Assembly (NCBI GenBank): GCA_964035545.1
Contig: OZ037767.1
Span: forward strand, 29,431,628 to 29,495,627
Source of the DNA: Bugula neritina
Taxonomy: Eukaryota; Bryozoa; Gymnolaemata; Cheilostomatida; Bugulidae
DNA: 64,000 bases
Reading direction: 5' to 3'
Part shown: one piece after another, positions 1 through 13,400 of the stretch
Layout: every line of letters begins with the position of its first letter
Position numbering within the stretch: the first letter of the stretch is position 1
Notes under the pieces: generated by a model
What the model was told of the DNA's origin: nothing
The model's input: only the letters and a program-made list of their open reading frames with translations
The model's database searches: none
Position numbers and translations under genes: made by a program

Positions 1-597
1 TGCACGTGAAAAACTAACAAAATAAATAGCTCCATGTATTTAATGCACTTTTGACTCTCAACAAACTTGCTGTACCTACTATAAAGTCTCAAACATAATT
101 CCTTTAACAACAGTTACAATTTACACATACATGAAGTGGTCACAAGAATATAAATATGTTTATGAAAATAGCCTTTCAATATTGGCACATTTTGTCACAA
201 GGTGTTTACTGTGCAGCTGCAGCTTTTAATTAAATGAATTATAATAATTTTAAACAAAAAGTGTAATGAACTTAGAAAATTAGAAATTGTAAATAGTATT
301 TTATGTTATATCACTTATTTGATTTGTACAATACTGTCCATGAGAAATGGAAAATGTACTGTAGGACATTTGAGTCAGCTTAAGAATAGCCAATTAGAAA
401 ACTGGAAAATAAACTAGGTGTATTCCTTGGCCGAAAAAATAATATAATATTTACATGTAGGCCTATATCGAACTATAATAAAAACACTTGAGAAAGTTGT
501 ATACGTTGAGAAACTGGGCTAAGAATAAATCTATTGAGCAAAGTGTGTATCAGTTCGAAGTAAACCTTAAATATGAAATAAAATACAAGTTTGATTG

Positions 598-768
598 TTA
601 CAGTTCTGTAGTGGTTGCGTCATCTCCTACACTCTCTATGTCAGCATCCTCATAGTCAGCGTCTGTCACTCTGTGGACGACAACTTCTCCTTGTACACTG
701 CTCTTTCCTTTTCCTCTACCTACTCCACTCCTCTTTGAGTTGCTTTGTCCTTCATCCCATGTACGTAG

Positions 769-840
<72 letters not shown>

Positions 841-1026
841 GGTATACGAGAAACATTGTTATTTATTACTTTATTAGGTAAAGTAATTACACTGATATTT
901 CGGGTACCACTGTACCCATCTTCAGAGTACCCGAAATATCAGTGTAATTACTTTACCTAATAAAGTAATAAATAACAATGTTTCTCGTATACCTATTTAT
1001 AATCAAATTGCTAGCTCGTAAAGATA

Positions 1027-1088
<62 letters not shown>

Positions 1089-3697
1089 GATCTATACATA
1101 GAAAGATTGAATTTAGTGAACTACTCTTACCTGCGGTATATGCAGACTCTTACCTGCGGTATGTGCAGACTCTTACCTGCGGTATGTGCAGACTCTTAGC
1201 TCCGGTGCTTCTGTGGACAGGTTTGTCACGAGGCGACTGCTCTATCAGGTAAGTCAAGTTCGGAATTTCCAGAATGCTTTCTCTCCTCAAAGGCCCCACT
1301 GGTGTGACGGCGAAGGAAGTACTTGCAGTATTCCTTGCTGCAGCACCTGCGGGAGTTGTCGCACTACTCACTGGAAACTCGTCTCCTGGTAGTTTCTGGC
1401 CTGAGGACAATGAATATGGGTAATTTTACTTAATTTAGCACACATTCAAAATCTTCAGTTTTTAGCTATTTTTCACAATTTAGCTGCTAATGTATTTGGA
1501 TTTTGCCCAAAGCTAATGAAATATTAACAAATACAACTAAATAATAAAGATTCTTTTTAATTTAATGCTTAATTTCCCATGCTTTTCCTACTTATGTAGC
1601 TAATTTGAATGATGGTTTTTATGCACACAGCAAATTAGTAGTTGGAATTATATTACAACACATTTACAGCACTGCTACTGGTCCACCGATACATTTCTGT
1701 CAGCTAACTTCTTTGAGTAAGTAGCATATAGCAAAATAGTTCAATAAGTTAAAGATATTATAATAAAAGTTTTCTTCTGAAAGTAGTGCAATTGATTCAC
1801 AATTATCTTTTAAATCTATTAAAATATACAATTTTTGCTTTCTTCTATAACTTCATGGCAGCTTGAACGTCAATAATGACGTCAGCAACACCAATAAATA
1901 TTTACTCAGCACAAGCACTAGCACCAATAAAGCAAGAAACAAACAATGGCGGCTGCTGTGGAAAGTTACTGGTCACTTACTACTTGTAACAACCCAGTGA
2001 AGTAAAATGCAACATATTTACAACATTGTTTTATGATAACTATACACAATTTTTTTACCTTGAACTTGAGTAGTACATTCAAATGTACTATTAAATGTTT
2101 CTGAAACACCAATTAAACATTATGATATTATACAGAAAAAATGTATATTTAAAATTATATATGAAAAATTAATAACAAAAGAAATAATTTGAAAATATTT
2201 GATATATTAATACATCAAATATTTTCAAATTATTGCATGTGTTATTAACTATGTAAATAATTTATTTTATGCTTAGCTTGAATAAGTTATAATGTTGATC
2301 ACTGTAAGTGAGTGTTAAGCTAGAGCTTTTCCTAAAAAACCTAACAGTTTTAATTTCTGTTATAGCCGGTGTCAATTAATCCTACAATATAGCAAAAAGG
2401 AAGAGCTTGTTGTGGTGGCTCATATTAAAACTCTAAACTTGATTAGAGTAAGTTTTGAGTTGAACTCAATTAACTTTTAGAAATATAATGTCTAACCTTC
2501 TAGTAGAAGAGTGAGATCTTTCTTTATGGCTCTCTGTCTCTGTTTCATTTCTTGCCGTTCTGCTTTTGCCTCCCTTCGTCTTTTTAATCTTTCAAATTTG
2601 ACATGCCTTGCAACTTGACTGGGCTCTAACCCATGCATCTAGAAAATTCAATATCAATTATAACTCAAAGTTTTATCTATAAGAAAAAATTATTGTATAT
2701 AGTTTAAAGTGCTATCAACTGAATACATATAATGTAGATTTTATAAAATTTCAATAACCATTATTAAAGGAAAGCACATCTCTAAAGTTTTTAGGTTTTA
2801 AGTTTTAATCCCTATGCCAAGAATATGTCATATTTAAGCTGTGTGAGCAGATTTGATCGTTTTATCTAAATATTGGGCCACTTTTTGACAACAATACTGT
2901 TATTAGTATGCACTCTTACTATTAGAGTTTGTTGCCTTTCCAATGTGAAGTTAATAACTGCAAATTAAATTTTCAGAGAAAAGCTCTACAAATGCAGATT
3001 TTTACTCATATTTTAAGGTTGAACTTTCTGATAAATTTCATTACCTCATCATTTGTTGCTGATATATAACTATAAACCAAAGTTACCAGAATATTTCCTT
3101 TAAAGGCTTGAATAAATACATCTCACTGAACTTATAACAAAACTACTGTAGTATTGTAAAGTAAAGCATGAGAGAGATTAACTTCAATGGCTCTAAATTA
3201 TTTATATAGCTTACTTTTTTCTGTGAAGGACCCAAAGATGCTACTGATGATGGTCTAGCAGCAGACGATGGTCTGGCAGCAGACGATGGTCTGGCAGCAG
3301 ACGATGGCCTTGCAGCAGAAGATGGTCTTGCAGCAGACTGGGGTCTTGCAGCAGATGCGGGACGACTACCCACTTCACTTGTGCTGATTACCGACACCGT
3401 GGGTCCCGAGCTATATGGCCTTTCTTCACCTCGATGTCTAGCTTTTATGTTGGCTTTCACCTCTTTATATTTCCAGGGTGCTGTGGGAGGTTTTGATGTT
3501 AAAACTGCCCCCATAGAAACAGACAACTTTGATTGAGTCTTGATGTACTTCTTGGCTCGACTTACTCTGATTTTCCTCAAAATGAAGAGCGTAACTCCTA
3601 AGACGACTATCAGCCCAACCGCAGCTGTAACGTATATCGTGATAGCCACTGTTGGGTTCAACTTCTGCTTCTTAACCGTTGTCGATTCATCCGACAT
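598..3697 (-). CDS. Single-pass membrane protein with Ala/Arg/Pro/Ser repeats, family unknown
   Basis: Four coding exons join in phase: 3697-3215, 2638-2497, 1400-1177 and 771-598, giving 340 residues. The start at 3697 has context AAAATG. The first exon encodes a short polar N-terminus, one strong hydrophobic segment at about residues 16-40 followed by basic residues (RKIRVSRAKK), then a low-complexity stretch at about 110-155 built on repeats of SAARPS. The second exon is highly charged and helical (MHGLEPSQVARHVKFE onward) and could be a coiled coil. The C-terminal exon is Gly/Ser/Lys-rich, then acidic, ending in TTEL. There is no signal peptide upstream of the membrane segment, so it is probably a signal-anchor protein with a cytoplasmic C-terminus (inference from the basic flank). 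I do not recognise the family. The exon 3 donor lies in a 3-copy tandem repeat, and the last acceptor abuts a (TA)n tract. Confidence 0.72.
773..834. repeat. (TA)n microsatellite
   Basis: About 60 bp of uninterrupted TA repeats inside the last intron of the minus-strand membrane-protein gene, directly upstream (in transcript sense) of its final exon. Confidence 0.95.
836..998. mobile_element. Perfect 72-bp inverted repeat, fragment of a dispersed (Penelope-like?) element
   Basis: Arms 836-907 and 927-998 are reverse complements with no mismatch seen, separated by a 19-bp loop. The whole lies between two (TA)n tracts. One arm recurs with a few substitutions at about 60066-60165, again next to (TA)n. 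The shared sequence read on the minus strand contains CTGAAGA, a GGGTAC/GTACCC hairpin, then GAAA. That layout resembles part of the hammerhead core described from Penelope-like retroelements, but the remaining helices were not found. The family call is inference. Confidence 0.6.
1031..1084. repeat. (TA)n microsatellite
   Basis: Second TA tract, on the other side of the perfect inverted repeat, in the same intron. Confidence 0.95.
1131..1199. repeat. 23-bp tandem repeat (3 copies) spanning a 5' splice site
   Basis: On the minus strand the unit contains CCGCAG|GTAAGAG and occurs three times, putting consensus donors after positions 1177, 1154 and 1131. Only the donor at 1177 joins the last exon in phase 0. 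Use of the second shifts frame and the third adds an in-frame TAA. Confidence 0.9.
1424..1645 (+). repeat. Dispersed AT-rich repeat, copy 1
   Basis: Clearly similar over its length, with small indels, to 37558-37800. Shared blocks include ACTTAATTTAG, AATTTAGCTGCTAATG, TTCTTTTTAATTT and CAAATTAGTA. Both copies lie in introns of minus-strand genes and have the same orientation. No coding capacity was seen. The element class is not determined. Confidence 0.7.
3238..3362. repeat. 18-bp coding minisatellite
   Basis: About six degenerate copies of GCAGCAGACGATGGTCTG (plus strand). On the minus strand each encodes a six-residue unit of the type RPSSAA. The repeat stays in frame inside exon 1 of the membrane-protein gene. 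Confidence 0.9.
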
Positions 3698-4467
3698 TTT
3701 CTATTCTGTGTTAAATTTTAGTTTGAAAACTATATTGATATCAAACTCTACATACTAGCAATGGTGCATGTTGTATAAAGTCTTCACGAGCTTGTTTATT
3801 AGATCAATGTTATTGATGTCTCTTATACCTTTATTGAAACAATGTACGATAACGCTGTAGAGTTGATAAATTTTATTGATTGGCTTCTTTCTTGCTATTG
3901 TATTGCATAATTTTTAATACAACTTATGCAGAGTTACTATTGATTTCTGACTGGGAAAAAGTTCACAGGGTGGCAGAGTAGTTGGTTAGCCATTGTCATG
4001 GAACAGTTATGTGATCAATTCAATCTAGTTTATAAAGAATTGTAGCCATGCTTTATGTTGCAATTATTGTTAAATAAAATGGGATTGTATATAAGTAGGA
4101 TGAAATATCATACTATATTTTTACAAAAATAAAATTTTCACTGTTTTAAAAATAAATTATGTTTATACAAATGCTAAACAGTATGATTGATGAGAAAAGG
4201 TTCAAGTTTTGACATATGCAAATATACTGAAAATATAGCCAGGAAATAGCTATTTGCATTTCATTTAGACGTGGCTTTATAAAGATCAATAGTGTTCTGC
4301 TCCATAAATACTTTTAAAGGAAAATGTCATTCACACAAGTGAAATAAATTCTTACAGATTACACAGTACATCATTACATATTATACAATATTACTATTTT
4401 GTTATATATTATATTATAGATTTTAATCACCAACGCAATAAAAAGTAAGTTGTAAACATGTTATAGG

Positions 4468-7400
4468 TCAGATACAAAGGGAAGTAAACTCCTCATAGTT
4501 GATTTGGCCCTTCAGATTGTGATCAAGTGAGCTGGCAACTTCACTGAAGCTCTCATCCACAGAGTTGTTAACTCCTAGCAAGTTTAAACACTGCCTGAAA
4601 TCTCTGAAGGAGAGGAATCCTTGTCCAAGTGGATCGGATTTCTTGAATTGTCTCCTCATCTCTGGTACCCGACCTTTAAGCTGCACAGAGAATAGAAGCT
4701 CAGGCTATCTCTCAACATTGTGTATCCAGTTTAAAGGAAAGGGAATCCAGAATGAAATGTAAAACAGCTTTTACACGAAGCTAATCCAAAACACAAATTA
4801 AGAATACTTGTGTTATGTAGCAACCATTGAACCATAATTTTACAGTTTCAGTTCAGTGGTAGCAACATAATATTATAGTACACAATGGATGATAGAGACA
4901 CAGCTGAGGGTAGCTCAGAGGTAGCATGACTCCAATAGCTGCATTTTATCACCATAAGCCCTAGCAATTATAAGTTATAACAATATTAAACTATCCACAG
5001 TGTTACACAACAACTATAATATCTTTTATGGATGCTAGATTGTAAAAAAGGTACAAGGCACTCACCTGCAAAACTAGTCTGTTTTTTAGCAATTTAGAAC
5101 TTGGTCTAATGGGAGAAGGAGGCGGAGCTTGTCGACTGGGAAGTGGGCGGTCTTTGTAGAATGATAGGAAACTCTTGTAGTGAAATCTGTTGGAATAGAA
5201 TAACAATAATGTATATTGGGCTCTATAGTCTGTATTAGACATCTGCTTTTGGTATGCTACCTTAGGTAAATAAATTACAATGACTTAAAATATCATATAG
5301 TTTTTGAAAAATTGATGCCTAACTTTACTCATGAATTGTCATATTATTTTTTCCTCATTTAGCCCTTGATAATGTAGGGCAGTATAGTAATTTTAATTGA
5401 CATGAAAGTTTGTTGTGCACTACTTGAAGCTAATACGAACAGACAGGCACATTGAAGCTTATAGTGGGATAAAATTTAAACTGAATTAACTTTTTGCCAG
5501 CTCATGCAATTGCATAATGGCCTACTTTTGCCACACTATAATTAAATATACTATAAATAAGCTTCAAATGAAATTTGTTTTCTACATTATATAATGACTG
5601 TTGTGCATACTTGTGTAGCATACATAAAATATTTATTATATATCTATTTAATACTATTTTATATTATATCATGTTTTATTATATTGATAGTATTATTTAT
5701 TCAATTAGCCTTACCTAAACGATCTTTCCAAATCAAACAGTTTAATAATATGCTCTAATTCCTCAGGTTTTACGTTCACTTTCAGTAAACCAAAGACTCT
5801 TTCAGCTTCAGTTAGGGTGACATGTCCACGCCCCTCAACATCTAGTCTTTTAAATGCAGACTCTAAGGCATTATACTGCGTTCGGATCTAAATATCAACC
5901 AGAAAACAGAAATTACCGGATCATACTTTTTTTTATATAAATCAACAGATATTTATAAATAATCACTTTTCTAGATTTAATAAATAATAAAATGGTTCAA
6001 TATAGCACACTTATTAACAAATTGCTATCTTTTTATGAAAATAAAGTTATTAAAGTTGTAGACATAATTTTTTAAAACTTGCACAATAAATAATGAAGGC
6101 ATACTTAACAGTTAACAAAAGTGTAGCTGACATGTTAATTAGACTTAGTACCTGTGATTGAAGGCGTGTGAGAACTGGGTCAGATATTTTAGATCTTGCA
6201 GTTGCTGTTCTACTAACAACTTGTGGGGTTGATGCTACATAATATCAACATTAACAATTATGAAAGCTGAAAAATTACTTAATCCCACACATAAGCTCTC
6301 TTGGAAAATGTTCCAGAATATTAGACTATAAAATAGATAAACTAAATTATAATAAAGAATGCAAAAGTCACCTGCTGCGCCATTTTTAGCCTGAAGATCC
6401 TCAGCAGAAGTTATAGGGCTCTCTTCATTGCGGGACTCACTCTCCCCTGCCTGCTTTAACTTAGCAGTGTCATTGCAGTACCTCTGGCAAAATTTGCTCC
6501 ACGTGTACAAACCATCTGGTGCTAAGGCAAATGTGTTCCACAGCTTAGCCATTTCCTTTTCTTTAAAATCTAAGCCACACCTACAATTATACACAGACAC
6601 CTACAAGTGCATATATACAAATCTTGGTGAGCTGACGCAAGTTTTGACAAATACCTAAATGTACCTACATAAAAGTACCTGCAGATAGTATAGTAATAAA
6701 TCTAGATTTAAAATGTATTTTTAAAACTATATAAGAAATAAAAGTGAAAAAGCATGTCTCAAAAAGTTGTTTTTTTAGCTCTGAAACAAAACATAGCATT
6801 TGTTAAAAATACAAGCATTCACTGCAGCTTGTTAATTATTGACGATCATAATTTTGCTTTGCATAAAATCCACACATGTTTCATGCATAGAACATTATCT
6901 TCATACTGTTTCAGAATTTTGATCAGCATATCTTTGTCCAGTCTACCGGTCATCCTTCTGTCCTGGTATCTGTAAGCATAGTCTAAGGACCTGAATCTAG
7001 TCTTCATCAACTCTCTTATAGCTGTGGATATCTGCAAGTTCAAACAGATATTATGTTATTTCGTAGTTGGCAATTGGCTCCAATAACCAGCAAGCAACTT
7101 TCAAACATTTGCATTGATATTAAATGAAGTTATAATTCTAAATAGTTGAATCAGTACCTGACTATTGTAATATTAAATAGATAATACAAAAATTCCATTT
7201 AAAACACTGCTCAACTAAAAATGCAGTGCTTTAAAAGTAACTTATAAATATACCACCATGAATTGAAGTTTAAACACCAAAAGGGAATTACCTCCTCAAA
7301 AGCAGGTAACTTACTTCATTTAATGATCGCAGATGGTCGGTAGGTGCGAAGTGAGTATGCATTGTTTTTTCTTTCCTCACCCCTTCTCTCAATCTCTCCA

Positions 7401-10400
7401 ACTCCAAAGTGGTTGCAGGTCGAGGGATTACTGTTATTTGATGTCCAAGTTTACTTTTCTGATTCCAATATGGCTGCCTATCACAAAAATAAATTTCAAG
7501 TTGCTAACACTGATGTTTGTTCATTAGATGGTCGATGTGTACAATCTAGATTAATCTGTTTATTTCATTATCTGTTAAAATATTATATGTAAATCATTTG
7601 TTTCCTGATTATGAAGAATGGTTTTATTCATCAGTTTAAATCAATTATGGTTACCAACTTTACTGCCAAAATAAAAAATAGGGCTAAATTATTTAAAGTA
7701 AAAATGAAAAGCCTAGCTTTATAATTCAGTTATCTATACATAAAGTAACACAATTTGATAGTCTCTATCCCTGTTATAGCCTCTGGTGGTAAAAGCTTTT
7801 ATGTATGGCCCTTCCTATACGCTGGCAAAAGGGTTTGAAGGTTATTAAAACTTTAAAAAAGCAATTATGACCAGATGCTCTTTCTCTTAAAAACCAGAAT
7901 CTATAATCTAGTGCTTCCAAGTGCTTATATAAATACTAGATCACCCTGCTCCTTAATTGTATTAACTTTTTATAAGTTCTATTAATAGCAAATATTATAT
8001 ATAAATCCATACTAGCTCTTCTATTTATTAAAATATTATGTTATAGAATATCATATTACCTGATAAGTGAATGTATGTAGTATAACAGCTATATAGAGCT
8101 TAGTGGTGAAGTGGTTTGAACAGCACCTGATTCTGAATATGAAATACTGCAAGTGCAGCACTGGTTTCGGTATATATAAATGTTTTTAAAATGAATAAAA
8201 GCACAATAAGACCATAGAAATAGTAGAATACTATTGTATAGTGATATGGTTTATAACTGTAATATGATATACTGATACTGTAACAAATAATGTTATTATT
8301 ACAAACAAGAGAGCTTAAATGACTTTTGATAGGGCTATAGAAATTTGATTCTTTTTCCAATATACAAAAACAGCTACGTGTATTATATCATGTAGTGAAG
8401 GTTTTATATTTAACCTGCTTATAAATCTATCAATTATATATTATTTTGACTAAGGCTTTAGTATAGTCATTTGATATGGTTACGTAAATAATAATCTATG
8501 GTAGGCTAGATGAAAGAATATTATATATAGCTGTACATATAAGACAGGCTACCAATGATAGCCAATCTTATATGTACAGCTATATATATTCTTTCATCCA
8601 GCCAGGCACAGATATATTGAATATAAGCTTCATTGTAGGTGATTAATTCCTAAGACTTTCTGTATACAAAGGATGCAATTGATTGAAAAATATTTGCAGA
8701 ATCTTTTATTGAACAATCTCCAATTTTAATTCAATCAGAGTTGTGATTTTCATGAGCAGAATTTTGGGTGGTATACGTATAATTTACTATTACCTAGTAA
8801 TATAATATAGCTTATAAATATGCAACGTAAAACATTTTTCTTCCAATTGATTAATAATGTTAGACATGAAATAAATCAAAAACCAATGTTTTTGATTAAC
8901 CACATGTCAATATTTTAGGCATACACATAGTTATAATATATGCAGCACACAGTTTTAGGATATCAACTTTTTATACTTGCTAATTTGCAGTTACCGTACA
9001 ACTTAGAAATGTCAATGTTTTTTTAACAATTTCTAATCTTTCAAATGTTTTTTTAAGCAAAGGCGGACTTTTAGAAATTAAGATGCATAATAAATTTTTA
9101 ATCAATTTCACTATTTTTGCAATATTAAAATCCTATATGAAGCTGCATTGAAAGCATTTAATATATATGACACAACATACCTATCGAGACTTTAGTTATA
9201 AAATTAATACTCAAGTAGAAAATTTAGAATGAGTAAAGATAACTCCAAAATACAAATATGCCAACCTTTTGTTGATGACAGCTATGACATTCTCGTATGG
9301 TATCAGACCATCCTCTGTCACACCGACAACTGACAGCAGGTACTTCCACTCCTCAGATTTAAACTCTCTGCCTAACAGCTTCTCAAGAACTGGTTTGACT
9401 TTGTCTACTGGTAACAGCCTAGTCTTTTCAGTGTCAGAGTTTCTATAACATTGAAATGCAATTTGAACTCTAACAGCTTCTATATTGCAATTTGGGATAA
9501 ATAACACTTTTCTTATACTATTATTGTGCAAAGTTTAACAACATGTATCAACCTATTAAATTATTCAAATATGTGTGCTTATACGTCTTCTTTCTTAAAA
9601 GGCTTAATGCAATGCACTGTAATTACCTAACTTAATGTTAATTTTATTAAAGATAATAACATATTGGTATGGCTACATTTTTACATTGAACAATATGTGT
9701 TATATTATGTAGCAAGCAATTGATTTTAAAGTTGAATGAACTTACAATGCATTTAGAAGAATTCTAATTTCTGTATTAATACTTTTGCTTTCTATACAAA
9801 GTGTAACATGGATTTATTATATATGCAAATCATGCAGTATTCCATGTTATATTGTATATACACAATAAATATATAAAATGTTCCACTTTGAGTATTTATA
9901 TGATACAATTTATAAGTTGTTATCTTGCTTTATATAATACAAAGTGGACTATGAATAGTATTAGTTGTAAAACAATAGCACTAATTTTTTTCTCTTATTT
10001 ACTTTTATTAAAAAGACATTTGAAGCATACACTGGAGATATTGTAAAAAATTCAAAATGTTTGTAATGAATGAGAACTGTTAGTGTATCTATATATTATA
10101 AACTCTAGCTTTATATAAAAGTTGTGTGTAATGAATGTATAAAAGAGTTTATGACATTATATATCATGCATGCAAGCCGTTAATAAATAGAATACTTAAT
10201 AATGTTTGTTAGATCTAACCTGAGGGATGTAATAAGTCTAAGATAAGAGCCCACGAAATACTCTACTAGTCCCGCCTCCACTTCTTCAGCTGTCCAATCA
10301 GTGGCATTGTCTTTTTTCAATCTTTTTATTGGCGCTTTGTTAAAGCTGCAAAATTTTGAAGCAAAAATAACATGGCAACTATAATGATTAAAATATTTAT

Positions 10401-13400
10401 ATTTGAAATTAGTCCTTATATACTTGCACAAAACTAATAATTAATTTACTAAAACACATTAAATAAAATTTAAAACGTGGGACTTTGTATTAATTTTTTT
10501 CAAACTCCTGCTCATAAATTGTTATTCGTTCAAGTAATAATGTAGTACTATAATCTAACATCCTTATTACATATAAATTTATTATATTACTAATAATATA
10601 ATATAATATAGCACAGTATAGCAAAATACAGTATAGGTATATAATATGGAATAATAAAATATTATACAGAATGTAAGAATACATGCTATAATCTAAATAT
10701 GTTATAATAGAATAAAATACATGAATCTATAATGCTTAACATTATGTAATAATTAGTAATTTATTATGTGATTTTTGTATATTTCAGCCGACTTACATAT
10801 GATCTTTATCATTAACAATCCTGTTTACCAGACCATAGTACTCTTTGTTGGTGAACCTTTGAATGAAATCTTTATACTCTAGCAACCCATTTAGTACTCT
10901 CAAACTGTTCCTTTATAAATATGTAATATAACACAGCATTAAGTAGGTAATATTGTTCTGGTAAATTCGTATGAAAATCATAAAATCAATTTATTCATTA
11001 AAATAATAATGTTAATCCTTAAAAAACGTTCCGTGAACTTTTAATAACTTATAGAAGCTCTACAAATTGCTAAAAATCTATAAAAATGTCTAATGTCAGT
11101 TATAATTAAAAGAATAAATAAATACAATACCTTTATGTCAAAAACTGGAAAATCAAATACATAAAAATTTAAGGTAAACTGTGAATTACCAAAAAATTAT
11201 TAATTGTTCTTAAAATTCACAATATTAACTTTTTTAGTAATATTATAGCGCCACCTGAATTGTTTACCTGGAGACAAAATCATCTAAACTAAGAGCTCCA
11301 ATAGGAAAACCAAACTCTGCTAAAACTTTACGAAAGCTGATTTTAGCAACAAAATTGTCTCCGAGTTCGTCAAACTGTTGAAAGGCAGCCTTCATGTTCT
11401 CAGCTGGCAGCTCCAGGTTGTACAGAAGCTCTTCAATTACGCTGTTGAGGTTTTTCAACCCCTACAGTTATTAGAGAAAGTTGGTAGGGTGATATAATTA
11501 TATTAATATAATGTAATAAATTATTACTTAAATATTATATTGCATATTTTAATTGTAATGAAATGTTGTTATACTGCAGGATTGAATACATATTGAATGC
11601 TACATTATGCAATATAAAATCATATTGATAAAACCTAGAGAGTAAGTTTTTAGTAATTAAATAGTAAAGAATAAACTTTATTTGGTGAAAGTTTCAACTT
11701 GAACTTAATTTTGAGACACAGCTAGAATTTTTATCAGCAGGGGTCAAAATAAATGAAATAATTTGATTTAATAATGATAAATAAATCATATATATATTTG
11801 ATTTAATGATATATTTTTGTCAACATGGTTATATATAAGTAAACATGCAAGCATACTGCAACCAATAAAATACATTTGGAGACACCTTATAGGACACTTG
11901 GAGGCACTTTCAGATATTTTAGGCACCTGATTTAATGTTTGTATAAGCGACAATGCTGGCAGAAAAAACTTTATTGCATTGCAGTTGTTTTCACCTGTTC
12001 TTGAAAAAAACCAACAAGTTGCCTCAACTAACCAATGACAAAAGATGTCGCAAAAAATAACAATATCCTGCCTTACCTTATCTTTTCAATTTGATTTTGC
12101 ATTCAAATAATCTGTCTGAGTATTATGCTAATATAAGGTGAAGGTCATGTAAACTAGCCTTAGGAACTTGAGTTCTACTTTTCAGGAGAGGTCTGCTGGG
12201 CTCTTCGCTATCTAGAAAATATCCCCCTGCTAAGGAAGGTGTCTTCTTAGGCTGTTCCATTTGCAGGCGAGAATCTTGTGGCACAGCATCTTCTCTCTGA
12301 GCATGCTCATTGTAGCCTATGGCTTTGTAGAACTCATCTCGGGTGACTGATCCCACACCCCGTGAATCAAACCTGGAAATACAGAAATATTGGTGAGGCT
12401 AGAGTTACAGCAAATATTAGCAAATTGAGAAGTTGTGTGTCTATTACCCAATAAACCTGGCAAAATTTTACTTAACAATTATTATCCTGACTAAAGAAAA
12501 ATCTACATTTTTTTCTATATATAATAAATAAAAAATTAGCCAAGCTTTTATATAATATATCAGTTATTACACACAGTAGAACAAAAGCCTCGCCATAACA
12601 TGTAAACACTAATCCACTAACTCATAAAGTATAGCCCACCAAGTATATTATGATAAGAAACGAATCTATATAATAAATGCACACCATAGAAAATCATTGT
12701 TTTGAAGAGTGCAGGATTATTTAACATGCTGCCAGAGCTGACCTGAGCCAGAGTTTATCAAGCTCCTTGTCAGTGATGTCACTCCGAGACAGCATAGTAA
12801 CTATTCTTCTGAGATGTGGCTTTAGTAATTCTTCATCACCATTCCTCACAGCATCTGGCAGATGCAACTCTGGTTTGAACTTTCTGCAGTATAAATTACA
12901 ATAGGAACCACTTAGTGGTTATTGCTAGGGGGTTCAAATGATATACTGCATTACTCAGTTGGCTGGTCGCAATTACTCAGCTGGTCGCATCTTTCAACCC
13001 TACTATTGCTTGTAAAAAGGGGGGAAGCCATGGTGTAGTGGCTAGAGTGCTGGCCTAGTAAGCACTAGGTCAATGGTTCGAATCCAAACACCAGCAGTGA
13101 TGTTAGGAAGAGCATCCAGTAATAATTGCTCCTGTGCCACATATAAATAAGCCCTTGACCCGTTTAAAAACCCTTTCCATCAGGTGTTCTCACAGGATTA
13201 TCAACTATAAACTTGCATGAGGTTTTATTGCTTTATACAAAACTTCTTTTTTTACCACCAAATATTTTAGACTGATAATTAGATTACTTGTTTCTCACGA
13301 GATCTCGCAGAAAGAGCATGAAGTAGGAGGCGGGGGAGAGGGCGCCCTGTACAATGGCTTTGTTTGGGTCTCTCAGGTGAAACTCTTTGTACCTCGACTG

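Noticed and set aside
7333-7592. Two overlapping plus-strand frames in an EF-hand intron
   Set aside because: No start context, domain or splice signals; also tested on the minus strand as the missing EF-hand exon and did not fit phase.
12123-12167. Continuation of EF-hand exon 9 to a stop (C-terminus ...DLHLILA)
   Set aside because: Downstream exons continue the EF-hand pattern in phase, so this is more likely intron read-through, although it could be a short isoform.
13022-13095. tRNA gene
   Set aside because: A and B boxes are present but the cloverleaf stems do not close and a SINE body follows; it is a SINE head.
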